Below are positions 11,537 through 21,840 of a DNA stretch of 64,000 nucleotides, one piece after another (position 1 is the stretch's first letter; every line of letters begins with the position of its first letter). Position numbers and translations under genes: made by a program. The stretch lies in the NCBI GenBank assembly GCA_964019135.1, contig OZ025257.1, forward strand, positions 22,428,352 to 22,492,351, in the 5' to 3' direction. This DNA is from Arenicola marina. Its lineage: Eukaryota > Annelida > Polychaeta > Arenicolidae. The notes under the pieces are model-generated. The model did no database searches, was not told the origin of the DNA, and saw only the letters and a program-made list of their open reading frames with translations.

Positions 11537-12909
11537 CACTAGAAATGGAAACGAGCATAGAAATGACCCACTAGAACACAATTCACCAGTGAACTATAAA
11601 ATGACTCACTAGACGGCAGCACACAATGTTGTGCAGCTTTGACTGCATTTAGCTGTTATAAATGCGAAAATATTATTTAGTGTTTTGTTATGAAAATCCT
11701 TGCCGTGAAAGCCACAATCATTATTTGTCAGGACTATTTAATATAAATTGTGGTAGCGGTCGTCATAACGTACTCCACAGGCTGTCCACCAGGACCGGGG
11801 AAATGGAATGTAGCCCGCTCGTTATAAAATGGAGAATACCGCAATACTACACTCGAAACCTCCGCAAGCATTGCAGAGAAATGCGGAAAAAAAATCGTTT
11901 CTTATCCCATAATGTTTTATTTATATCGGGAGCAATATAATGGGAATAATCCTGAATGCAACTTCTGAAGTCCGACCTATCTCGACCTCGAAGCATGTAT
12001 GGTCGCATGCACATGTATCTTCTGACTATAATTCTCATCGGTTCGTAATCATTCAGACAAAAAATCTGATGAGATAGGTGCATTAGTAAATACTAACTGA
12101 CATAGTGTAGCAGTATTGACTTTTGTGTGAGCCATTACGGAAATTCCCGACCACGTGCCGAAGGTGCGCCGAGTGCGCTATGACGTCACAAGTAGCAGTC
12201 ACACTGTTGATGTCAAGTAGCAGTTAAGCATGGCGTCACGTACTCGGCCATGCAACAGTAATGTGTTCACGTCTCAATACCGGTACACTCTCCTTGATAC
12301 ACGTGTCCGGACATGGGGCTCAATAAGGGTTATCACCCCCATGTCACACCCCGGCCACCACCTGACCCCCATTCCCGCAGTATAGCCACACACAAAAAAA
12401 GAGATATTTCCGAGTCCGTTATGAATGGAATAATAAATATGATCATAACGTTCGGCCGTCTGTGCTAGATCAGTGAATGACAGGACGTGGCGGCCGCACA
12501 AAAGATTCTTTCGATTCACGATGCCCCAGTAATTTAAATGAAAACCATACTAAACTCTCCCTGACACCACTCGCTGTCTTCGACTCAAGCCGCTGGGGAA
12601 TGCGTCGCATGCTAATATTACACTCTGGACGACGATTCTTCTCAAATAAGTGGGGATAACCCGTAAATATCGATGCTTTATAATTATCTTTATTTATCAA
12701 TATTTGACACCATTTAGTTTGTGCTGCTATTTCCAAAATAAGTATAATTATTTAGTGGATATCCCGGCAAAAAATGGCAATAGTTTGAGGTGACCAATGT
12801 CGTTGCATAGCGAGCTCCGAGTGACCAAAAATGTTCGCGGCGGTCGACCGTGCTCTGCAACTCAATCCAGTTGTCGGCTTAGCCTGGTTCCGCGGCCCCA
12901 ACTTCGCTC

Positions 12910-13277
12910 GCTCAGCAAGTGTATGAGTTTGAGCGGCAGTACCAGCTTATTGTCGGCTCCTTGCTCAATACGTTCGCACTCTCTCCCACCAGGGCGGCGC
13001 TGTGCAAATGAATCGGACAAATGCACCGCGGACTGCTACACATGAACCTCAAGGACCCGGCTTGTGTTTAATAACATCAGGTGAACGAAGGAAGGAATTC
13101 ACGCTTAGTTATCGCTATTTCTATATGGAATATTGCGACATTTGTCCTTACTCAGGAAGCGGTAATATTAAGATCACTCGAATTGAGTGATTTAATATAG
13201 GAGGGGGGGCGGGGGGGGGGGAGGGGGGGGCGGGGGGGGGGGGGCTGAGCGCGCTCAAACTCATACACTTGCTGAGC
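12910..13277. repeat. Perfect 26-bp inverted repeat enclosing about 316 bp
   Basis: The arm at 12910-12935 (starting GCTCAGCAAGTGTATGAG) is the exact reverse complement of 13252-13277. A G-rich block lies just inside the right arm. There is no clear target-site duplication, so it may be a short inverted-repeat element or a local inversion duplication. Confidence 0.7.
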
Positions 13278-13545
13278 GCCTTAAATGTGATATCGCGAAT
13301 ATCGAGGAATTCACAAACTGCTATAACGGATAGCGGTAAATAGGGAAAGGGTCTTAGCGTTGGACCAGGAATTGTACCGATGACGATCCCCATAATTTGC
13401 CAACAGCTGATCGCGAATCTCCAAGAATACCTGGAGGCCAATAGCGGAGGTCAGAAAATGTATTCCCCACCTTCATATAATTGATTTGATGACCATTTTT
13501 CACCCATCTGGAAATATCACCCTGGCGATCGGAGCGGGGGAACGG

Positions 13546-13560
13546 AGCGCCACCTAGCGA
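13546..13560 (-). promoter_or_regulatory. CTCF-like motif
   Basis: The minus strand reads CGCTAGGTGGCGCT, a close match to the CTCF core. Confidence 0.35.
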
Positions 13561-13997
13561 ATACAGGCACCAAACTACCAACCTTCATTCACAAATCCAA
13601 TTCCTACCCGAGGAACGCCCCCGCTGCGAACAACTCGAGCCAGGTTTACCAATGCATTGGTAATGTCCTTGAGTTGGCATTGATAGAACACATTCATTCA
13701 GGTCATCGTTTTGTCGGCCGTCGCGGCACTGACAGCGCCCTCTGACGGATAAGGGTAGCACCGTGGCGGCCATGCACAAATCCTCCCAAGGACATATTTA
13801 ATTAAGTGTCCTATCGATTGGCCGAAAAGACAACGCAGTTGCACGATAAATGGTGTGCGCGTTGTAAGACAACATGTTAATTGCGTGTCGGTTGATGTGT
13901 ACGACACTTGCTGTACAAACGGTGTGTACATGTTACGTATAGAATACGTCATATGACATATGCAACACGTGGATGCATATAATTACATGTCACTTGT

Positions 13998-14442
13998 ACA
14001 TGTACACATTTGATATGTATCACATCGTATGATGTAAACACAACATATGATATATAAATACACCACGCTTGTTGTAAGCACGACATTAATGTAGAAATCG
14101 CACGATGTAGACAATATATTTGATATACACAGCACTTGATGTAAACACGACATTTGATATGCACAGCACTTGATGTAAACACGACATTTGTTATGCACAG
14201 CACTTGATGTAAACACGACATTTGATATGCACAGCACTTGATGTAAACACGACATTTGATATGCACAGCACTTGATGTAAACACGACATTTGATATGCAC
14301 AGCACTTGATGTAAAAACGACATTTGATACACACATCGCTTGATGTAAACAGGACAGTTGATATACACATCGCTTGATGTAAACACGATATCTGATATAC
14401 ACATCGCTTGATGTAAACAAGATATCTGATATACACATCACC
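13998..14442. repeat. 34-bp minisatellite, left part (interrupted by the LINE)
   Basis: The tandem unit contains GATGTAAACACGACATTTG and GCACAGCACTT. About twelve copies are present, degenerate at the left and nearly identical at 14130-14330. The array stops at the LINE and resumes at 20210. Long minus-strand open frames here (VYIKCC-type repeats) are a by-product of the repeat. Confidence 0.9.
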
Positions 14443-15381
14443 CTTCTTAAAAACTTTGCCATAAAGCAGGATATTCAGATAAAGGAGCTGAAAGTGGAGT
14501 GTACTGACTTGAAATATAGGTCAATGCGAAACAACATCCTGATCCACAACGTGCCAGAAGACAACGCTGGTCAGCTTTCAGAGCACTGCGAAGGGAAAGT
14601 CATGGAACTGCTCATGAGCAAAGGCTATGATGGGGCACCACACTTTGAGCGCTGCCATAGACTGGGATCGTATAACACCAACAACAAATCCCGTCCAAGG
14701 CCAATCGTGGCGAAACTACTTTCGTACAAGGACATTGAATATATGCTAAAGTTTTCTCGCACACGTCTGCCAAAAGGCAAGGACACACTCAGGATTACCC
14801 CACAATATCCGGTTGAAATCCTAGAGCGTCGCAGGGGGTACGGCGAGAGGGCGCAGGCGGCCAGGGATCTCGCAGCCCCGCAGCGAATACAAACCCGTGT
14901 CACCAATGATGGCTTATATGTCAACAACCAGAAGCAAAGTGATCCCTTACCTGTGAGTTCCGCGAACAACATACTCGCCTTGACCGTCAGAGAGAGGGAC
15001 GATGAGATGCTGGACTCAGAACAATTCACCGTGGGGGAAGTTGCCACATCACTGGGTTCGAAGGCATGCGCAACAATTATCAAAGCCCAGACCCTTAAGG
15101 ACGTCCGAACAGCGTACCGGCGCCTACTGATGGACCCTGTGAGGGCCGGAGCCAGACACAACATCGCTGCGTATCGCCTCTCGGACAACCAAGAAGGCTG
15201 GCAGGACGACGGGGATTTTGGCGCCGGACGACATGTCCGCTACCTCTTGAGGCGACACAATCTGACCAACGCCGTTGTCGTCATCACCAAACGCTACGCG
15301 AGCCGATTACCCGGAAGTGAGAGATTCAAACTTCTGGAATCGGCCTTGACAACCGCGCTACGTAAGTTCCAGACTACATGA
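14443..15381 (+). CDS. LINE ORF1 (RRM-type RNA-binding protein with C-terminal IMPACT/YigZ-like domain), 5'-truncated
   Basis: The frame is open from the insertion junction, and no ATG is available before the conserved region. In order it shows the end of a coiled coil (QDIQIKELKVEC), then an L1-ORF1-like RRM segment (RNNILIHNVPED, HRLG, RPRPIVAKLL) over about residues 13-100 counted from the GTG at 14494. Next is a basic helix region (ERRRGYGERAQAARDL). The last 110 residues (about 180-293) resemble the IMPACT N-terminal/YigZ fold: AGARHNIAAYRL, then QDDGDFGAGRHVRYLL, then NAVVVITKRY and SERFKLLESAL, against A-HN-AYR, DDGE-AG, VVVSRWYGG and DRFKHI in IMPACT. ORF1 proteins normally bind LINE RNA as trimers. 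The role of the added domain is unknown. Codon use is more GC-rich than ORF2. Confidence 0.8.
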   Translation, partial: LLKNFAIKQDIQIKELKVECTDLKYRSMRNNILIHNVPEDNAGQLSEHCEGKVMELLMSKGYDGAPHFERCHRLGSYNTNNKSRPRPIVAKLLSYKDIEYMLKFSRTRLPKGKDTLRITPQYPVEILERRRGYGERAQAARDLAAPQRIQTRVTNDGLYVNNQKQSDPLPVSSANNILALTVRERDDEMLDSEQFTVGEVATSLGSKACATIIKAQTLKDVRTAYRRLLMDPVRAGARHNIAAYRLSDNQEGWQDDGDFGAGRHVRYLLRRHNLTNAVVVITKRYASRLPGSERFKLLESALTTALRKFQTT

Positions 15382-16664
15382 GCTCTCTTCATCGTACAAG
15401 AACAACAATGGCCTGATTAACAGCCAGGACCGGGTTCAATTAGCCAGGTGTGTAGCATCTTACCGGCGGTATGGGTCCACGGAATAATGGCATCCTATTA
15501 TGGCTTGTAAAACAAACATATAAATAGGCCAAGGGGCATGTTAATGTTGATGTACGGCAAGTGTATTGACAATTGCACGACCCTCTCCCCACCCCCCTCC
15601 CCATCCACTTTCTGTTGTGCACGGTTCAGTGGTAATGAAGCTGGTGAAACAATAAGAGTGGTTCTAGGTAAAGAGTGCATATTAATTGTTGCTCAGAGAA
15701 CGTTCTGTTATTATTGATATCGAGAACATGTATACTTTGCATCCATCCATGCCTGCTTTCATGCATTGCCTGTAGTTTATTTTTGGAGGAGTCGATCTGA
15801 GAAACGTAATTGCAATTACAAGAGGTGTTAATCTGGTTCTCAGGACCACAACTGAAATCTGCGACATGCACTCGATTTCTCAGCATATGTTAAGACCCTA
15901 TCTGCTCACGTTATATCCGCTCAAGCAGCTTGCCTTCGCTTAACATGTCAGTGCTTACTATAGGCCGTTGCTGGGAGCGATATTGGCGGGACAATAGTTT
16001 GTCCTTTCTTTAACAAGTTTGTACCCTATCGGCACCGGGAACTATTGAGTCGATCACACTGTGTTGGTCGCTATATTAGCGCTACTGTTTAACTCCAAGC
16101 ATTGTGAATAGCAAGGCTTGTTCCATTCTTTACTCTTTACTCCATCGTAGTACCTTCCTACCCCTATACTGTCTCATAACTTCGCCCTACACCTGAATTC
16201 CTCCCTCCCGAAGGAGTCCTCTCCACCCGCTAGAGAGAGGAGTCCTAGTCAACTGCCCACGTGGCACTGCCTCCAGAGTCCCTAGGGTTTTTATCCGGGT
16301 CACTGAGGCCGTGTGACGAAGTGGGTGGTTGGCCAGGCGTCGGCTAATATTAGCGGCGTCGAAGCGTAGAGGGAGATGAACATAACAATTTACTACAGTC
16401 TGCTGTTTTTTATTCCTTAAGCTATTGCCGGCGATTAGTCAATGCATAGCAATCGGTTTCTTCCCATTGTAATTTGTAATATATAAATATGTCGTCACTC
16501 TCGATATTCGTCATTGTGCTACCCTGATGTGCCACCAGTGTTAGCTCACGTAATGAACCATGACAGAACTGTTTGTATAAAAGTTTGGTTCAATGTTTTT
16601 GTTCGTTCGATGTTCAAGTTTGCGGAGATTCATGTTGATATAGCATCTGGTTTATGCATAGAAC
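15382..16664 (+). other. LINE region between ORF1 and ORF2
   Basis: This spacer of about 1.28 kb has no long open frame and no recognised motif. It is long for the inter-ORF gap of a single element. It could include the 3' UTR of one element and the 5' UTR of another if two LINEs are nested. Confidence 0.4.
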
Positions 16665-19496
16665 ATGGGTAACAATATAGATGATGACATCTTAAAACAT
16701 ATTGGGGGCCTAAATTTTAATTCATTAAATGAGACGTTACAACAGAAATATTATGACAATGTTGCCAATGCTTGTACGGATGAAATTACTATTGAGCACT
16801 CACCTTATTGTGAAGTGGAACAGTTTATTAATGTTATTGAACGTCACCGACACAAGTTTACTATACTCAGCTTAAATATTGCCTCAATTCGTTCCAAGAT
16901 TGACCAACTGAAAGTGTTTCTAAGTGTTTTACATGCTGGTAATGTGGTGTTAAGTGCAATATGTTTACAGGAAACCTGGTTATCCGATAATGATGATGTC
17001 GGTCTGTATGAACTCGAGGATTATGTATTAATATCCCAGGGTAAATACTGTAGCGCGCGTGGAGGCCTGTTGATATATCTCCATAAATCATATGGGTTTA
17101 CTTGCATAGAAAACCCGGTCAAATCTGACATTTGGGAAGCGCAATTTATTGAAGTGTTTGGACGGCCCACTGACAGAAAAATGTTGCTAGGTAATATATA
17201 TCGACCTCCATGTGACATAAACGAAAATTATGCGACGTTTTCTCAAGAATTATCTGAGGTTATACTTTCATTTGAAGGGAGTAAACCACATAGGGAATGT
17301 ATCCTAGCAGGTGATTTTAATATAGACCTTTTAAAGATTTGCGAAAAACCAGCCATTAGCGACTACTTCGACACCATTGTAGCTTGCAGTTTTCTTCCAA
17401 AAATTACTTTGCCGACTAGACTGTCGCGTCATAGGGGTACGCTAATTGATAATTTTCTGTGTAAGTTAACATCCAGTTCACTGAATACAACAGCTGGAAT
17501 TATATTGAAGGCTATCTCAGACCATCTCCCGTATTACTTATCTCTAGACATTGATATGCGACGTACAAACAAAGCGCCCGCATATATTACCATAAATACC
17601 AATGATCCACAATCAGTAGAAAACTTCAAAAAGCATATTGCCAACGCAGACGTACTAGGTAAACTCGACATAGACCCATGTGCTGATCCTAACAGTAACT
17701 ATAAGATACTCGAGGATATAATTACACATGCCAGGGATGTATTTTTACCAAGCAAAACAGTAAAATTTAACAAGAGAAAGCACAAAAAGGCAAACTGGAT
17801 CACCAATGGTATTATTAAGTCCATAGCATTTAAAGACAAACTTTATAAAAAGCTTAAAATGACGGAACCAAATTCTCGTCAATACGACATCCTAAGGACC
17901 AACCTGAGAACCTATGAAAATATTTTAAAGAACAGTATTCGGGTAGCAAAAAGATTGTATTATTCCAATGCTTTTGAGAAATGTAAAGGTGACCTAAAGG
18001 AAACCTGGAAAGCAATAAAATCCGTTATTCATAAATCAAAGAGAAAGGACAAATTTCCTGAAGTATTTAACATTAATGGCAAAATGACTTCCGATCGACC
18101 GGCTATAGCTAATGGCTTCAATGATTTTTTCAGCACTATCGGAGCAAAACTTGCTAGCAAAATCCTCCCAGATCCCAGCCAAACTTACGCCAGCTTTCTT
18201 GGGGACCCTTGTGATACAAAGATGGAGTTTCACTTAATTAACCACACTGTCACGGAAAAAATAATCGATCAGCTTAAACCAAAAATTAGTTCTGGGCATG
18301 ATAAGATGTCCATGAAAACACTGAAGCTATTGAAAGTAGAATTGAGCAAAGCAATTACTCACATAATTAACCAATCTATTACAACGGGCACTTTTCCAGA
18401 TAAATTGAAGCTTGCTAAAGTAGTACCAGTGTTCAAGAAGGGTGAAAAGTCTAACGTCGATAACTATAGGCCAATATCAATTTTACCAGCTTTATCTAAA
18501 GTTTTTGAAAGAGTAATTTATGATCAGATGTATGAACATTTTGATCACGAGAAACTGTTTAACAGCGGTCAGTATGGTTTTCGGAAAAAACATTCCACTC
18601 AACTTGCAACATTGGAATTAATAGATAGAACAATACAAAAACTGGACGAAGGCCAGATCCCAATAAGTATATTCCTAGATTTGTCAAAGGCCTTTGACAC
18701 CATTAACCATGATATACTGTTATTTAAACTAAAACACTATGGGGTGTGTGGGGCTGCGCTTAGTTTAATAACCAATTATCTTCATAACCGAAAACAGTAC
18801 GTAAGCCTAGATAATGATATATCAGAAGAAACCCCCGTTTCCCGAGGGGTTCCACAGGGATCCATACTTGGCCCATTACTTTTTATAATCTATATAAACG
18901 ACATATCTAGGGCGAGTGCGATATTTAGTGCAATTATATATGCTGATGATACAACCCTTTCCAGCACACTTAGCGCTTGCGCCTCCAAGACTAACATACA
19001 ACGTAGTGCTGATATACTGAACAATGAACTGTCTTTGGTAAATAATTGGCTTAAACTAAACCAACTATCTCTTAACATCACAAAAACCAAGTTTATGATT
19101 TTCTATATGCCGCAAAAACGAGTAATAATGCCAGAACTCTATATTGACCATACCAAGCTAGAATGTGTTGATCAATTTGATTTCCTTGGACTGACCATAC
19201 AGAAAAATCTGAAATGGTCCAGTCATAGCGATAAAATTGCTTTCAAGATATCTAAAGTGGTTGGAATCATGCAGCAACTAAAATACGTCCTTCCTCAGAA
19301 CATTCTCCTGACTATATACAACTCACTAATACTATCACATTTTCACTATTGTATACTAGCCTGGGGGTACCAAAGTAATCGACTGAAAAACATCCAGAAG
19401 AAAGCTGTACGTATCATTACAAGGAGTAATTACATGGCCCACACCGACCGCTTATTTAAACATCTGAATGTCCTTAAAATCGACGACAGGCGCTAA
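16665..19496 (+). CDS. LINE ORF2: AP-type endonuclease and reverse transcriptase
   Basis: The ORF has 943 codons from the ATG at 16665. The endonuclease covers about residues 65-295, with QETWL (Glu103), GDFNID (Asp217) and SDHLP (Asp286, His287). The reverse transcriptase covers about 520-850, with NYRPISILP, QYGFRKKHST, FLDLSKAFD (Asp672), RGVPQGSILGPLLF and YADD (759-762), so the catalytic residues are present. It ends early at a TAA at 19494. The expected C-terminal extension continues in the frame starting at 19493, showing a single frameshift. It would nick the target DNA and copy the element RNA by target-primed reverse transcription. The frame is otherwise open, suggesting a fairly young insertion. 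Confidence 0.93.
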   Translation: MGNNIDDDILKHIGGLNFNSLNETLQQKYYDNVANACTDEITIEHSPYCEVEQFINVIERHRHKFTILSLNIASIRSKIDQLKVFLSVLHAGNVVLSAICLQETWLSDNDDVGLYELEDYVLISQGKYCSARGGLLIYLHKSYGFTCIENPVKSDIWEAQFIEVFGRPTDRKMLLGNIYRPPCDINENYATFSQELSEVILSFEGSKPHRECILAGDFNIDLLKICEKPAISDYFDTIVACSFLPKITLPTRLSRHRGTLIDNFLCKLTSSSLNTTAGIILKAISDHLPYYLSLDIDMRRTNKAPAYITINTNDPQSVENFKKHIANADVLGKLDIDPCADPNSNYKILEDIITHARDVFLPSKTVKFNKRKHKKANWITNGIIKSIAFKDKLYKKLKMTEPNSRQYDILRTNLRTYENILKNSIRVAKRLYYSNAFEKCKGDLKETWKAIKSVIHKSKRKDKFPEVFNINGKMTSDRPAIANGFNDFFSTIGAKLASKILPDPSQTYASFLGDPCDTKMEFHLINHTVTEKIIDQLKPKISSGHDKMSMKTLKLLKVELSKAITHIINQSITTGTFPDKLKLAKVVPVFKKGEKSNVDNYRPISILPALSKVFERVIYDQMYEHFDHEKLFNSGQYGFRKKHSTQLATLELIDRTIQKLDEGQIPISIFLDLSKAFDTINHDILLFKLKHYGVCGAALSLITNYLHNRKQYVSLDNDISEETPVSRGVPQGSILGPLLFIIYINDISRASAIFSAIIYADDTTLSSTLSACASKTNIQRSADILNNELSLVNNWLKLNQLSLNITKTKFMIFYMPQKRVIMPELYIDHTKLECVDQFDFLGLTIQKNLKWSSHSDKIAFKISKVVGIMQQLKYVLPQNILLTIYNSLILSHFHYCILAWGYQSNRLKNIQKKAVRIITRSNYMAHTDRLFKHLNVLKIDDRR

Positions 19497-19828
19497 AGTT
19501 TTATTACAGGTTAAAGCATAATGATCTCCCCGCATACTTTCTGAATACATTCGACTTACCTCGAATACTTGACAGACATAACTACAACACTAGACAAAAA
19601 TACAATACTATTATCCCTAGAACAAAACACAAGTTTGCAGAAAGTTGCATTAGATATTATCTTACGCATTTAATAAACGAATTACCTCAAGACATAATCA
19701 CGAAGATTTTTACTCATAGCCAAGCCGGATATACCCGATATACCCGACATATCAAACAGAGATTTATAGACTCGTATAGAATTGACTGCTTAATAGTAAA
19801 TTGTTATGTGTGTCAACTCAATTACTAA
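19493..19828 (+). pseudogene. Frameshifted C-terminal end of LINE ORF2
   Basis: The reading frame shifted by one base continues the family's typical end: LKFYYRLKHNDLPAYF, YNTRQ and LINELP motifs, then a TAA stop at 19826-19828. A single base loss near 19491 (or an insertion of two) explains the premature stop of the upstream ORF. Confidence 0.8.
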
Positions 19829-20210
19829 TTATTTTGCCATACATACATGTATATTGGTTCTTTCGGTATCTCATGTTCCTTAGGCCCCAAAACGTTGATG
19901 ATCGTGCATATACTTAATAATTTTAATGTATTGATAACGATGATGTTTCTCGCTTTTTTATTTATTTATTTTTTTTTTAATTTTGCCTGTTTCTTTAATT
20001 GTTTTTAACGACATCAAGTTAGATACATTTATTCTTGTTGATTGTCTCGCTTTGTTTTTTGTTTTTTTTGCCAAGGTGGACTCCATGCTAGCGACCACAG
20101 GTCATAATGGAGGTCTCCTGGACCAGTCACCACTTCACCATGCATATCTAGCACATTGTTTGTATTCTTACTGTGTTCTGGTCTGAATAAACGATTATTC
20201 TTCTTCTTCT
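19829..20210 (+). other. LINE 3' UTR and tail
   Basis: This region is AT-rich with T-runs. It contains a GC-richer block (GGACCAGTCACCACTTCACC) and ends TCTGAATAAACGATTATTC followed by TTC repeats. AATAAA at 20186 could serve as a poly(A) signal. Confidence 0.7.
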
Positions 20211-20250
20211 TGATGTAAACGCGATATATCGACACATCGATTGACTAATT
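20211..20250. repeat. 34-bp minisatellite, right remnant beyond the LINE
   Basis: GATGTAAACGCGATATATCG and CACATCGATTGAC continue the array seen at 13998-14442. Confidence 0.8.
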
Positions 20251-20924
20251 ATCTTCTACTAACCACCATCATCCCTCCTACCCACCACCTACAGCTAGAT
20301 ACATACAGCCTGCCCCCATCCACGGTGACGCCCCCTCCCCCACCTCCGCGACCCCAACCCGCTCTCCTAGCCCCAGCCATACTTCCTCCCTTACGCGACA
20401 GCGCCCACTAATCCCAACATCCCGTTAATCCTTGATTCACATCTCTTCTCCCCCAACATGTCATCTGGCCTCAGCTCGTATCGATCTAACGATGAACATG
20501 TCTTCGCCAAATTAACCCACTTTTCCTCGTACACCCCTCTCCGGGAGCCTCATTCACTGACAGCCTGTTTGTTTTCCAAGGTCGGGAGAATGTACTTTAA
20601 TATTACCGCCTCTGCCGTCTTTCCTGCCCATCAATCCCACACCTCCTTCCCCGCCCTGTATTCCCCTCCCGGAATGACAATACCCTCCTGCTGAAGTCTC
20701 GCCTCGTAGGGGGCTTCTCTTCAATGCTAGCCGCTCGGTCGTCTTCATCAAGGGAATCACCACCTTGCCGGCAGCTGCAGATGGGGGCAGCGGGGGTTGG
20801 TGGCGGTAGGGCTGATGGTGTGGGGGCGGAGGACAATGAGCCCGCCACTGTTGAAGTCCCTCTCCCTCTCCCTCATATGGTGTACGGCGAATGGCAGGAT
20901 GACAATCTCATAAAGAAATGTGAT
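20251..20924. other. Unassigned C-rich DNA
   Basis: This is a pyrimidine-rich stretch, especially 20260-20460 and 20620-20700. No gene was recognised. Confidence 0.5.
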
Positions 20925-20926
20925 CC

Positions 20927-21262
20927 GTGGCCTTCGAAGCACTCGATTTTTAAGGCCGTGGCCTTTGAAGCACTTGATTTTAAGGCCGTGGCCTTTGAAG
21001 CACTTGATTTTTTTAAGGCCGCGGCCTTTGAAGCACTTGATTTTAAGGCCGTGGCCTTTGAAGCACTTGATTTTTTAAGGCCGTGGCCTTCGAAGCACTC
21101 GATTTTTAAGGCCGTCGCTATTGAGGCACTTGATTTTAAGGCCGTGGCCTTTGAAGCACTTGATTTTTAAGGCCGTGGCCTTTAAAGCACTTGATTTTTA
21201 AGGCCGTGGCCTTTGAAGCACTTGATTTTTAAGGCCCTGGACTTTGAAGCACGTGATCTTCA
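20927..21262. repeat. About 30-33-bp tandem repeat containing a GC palindrome
   Basis: About ten copies of AAGGCCGTGGCCTT followed by GAAGCACTTGATTT are present. AAGGCC-GT-GGCCTT is itself an inverted repeat. Copies lose the pattern after 21240. An open frame encoding FKAVAFEALD repeats is a by-product of the array. Confidence 0.9.
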
Positions 21263-21534
21263 TGCTGGTAGCCTTTGAAGCATGCGATCCTCGAATACGT
21301 GACTCTGAAGGCACGAGAATTTCTCTGACGCGGCTGGTCTATTTAAAATAAACACCAATCTCCCTTCATCGCTGCCGTAATTATTGTTGATAGGGGGTTT
21401 CTATTCATCTTCGGATTCTGTGACTGTCGAATATTGGTTTTCCTACATTCCCCATGTCATTCCGCTTCCAATTTCATGTAATCATAATGTGAAGCATGAA
21501 TGAAATGAAATGTTAATATTTTAGGCCGTTTTTG

Positions 21535-21690
21535 GCACACACAAAGGGTAACTGTAGGAAATGAACCTCTTTGTATCCCCGTGAAGGATGAAACATGCCC
21601 CGCGGCTCGGATGCGAACCCAAGACCCACTAATTTGCGATGTAGTGTGCTAACCATTACACCAGGAGGGCCCTCCCTATGCGAATATGTA
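21535..21690 (-). mobile_element. tRNA-derived SINE or tRNA pseudogene (family B)
   Basis: On the minus strand, GGTGTAATGGTTAGCAC (A-box-like) is followed about 35 bp later by GGGTTCGCATCC (B-box-like, near 21609-21620). The acceptor-stem halves do not pair well and downstream sequence follows without a tRNA end, so this is not an intact tRNA gene. The head differs from SINE family A. Confidence 0.55.
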
Positions 21691-21840
21691 ACCCTATTAT
21701 TTGCAACCAAACCTTGGCGACAGTTCAACATCATAATTGTATCTTTGCTTCACGCCGACATCAGATTGATCTTTAAATAGTGTTGAAATAAACTGGTGCG
21801 TCCAGGGTGGTTCAGAACCACAACCATTCCCCCTCCCCCA

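Larger units (their letters stand above)
11549..13997. other. Unassigned intergenic DNA
   Basis: No gene was recognised. It holds a full CRE palindrome TGACGTCA (12181-12188), a 26-bp inverted repeat (12910-12935 and 13252-13277), a G-run block (13200-13244) and a CTCF-like motif (13546-13560). Confidence 0.5.
14443..20210 (+). mobile_element. 5'-truncated non-LTR retrotransposon (LINE), CR1/L2/Jockey-like
   Basis: The element carries two reading frames in LINE order, ORF1 at 14443-15381 and ORF2 at 16665-19496, with the C-terminal continuation of ORF2 to 19828 in another frame. The 3' end has TGAATAAAC and then a short TTC repeat tail. Both ends abut the same 34-bp minisatellite, so it is one insertion. 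The 5' junction cuts into the ORF1 coiled-coil region with no start codon, so the copy is 5'-truncated. The clade is judged from RT and endonuclease motifs (GVPQGSILGP, YADD, SDHLP) and is approximate. Confidence 0.85.

Noticed and set aside
13949-14462. Cys/His/Tyr-rich minus-strand frames resembling a repeat protein
   Set aside because: They are translations of the 34-bp minisatellite (VYIKCCAYQMSCLHQ-type). Three frames are open.
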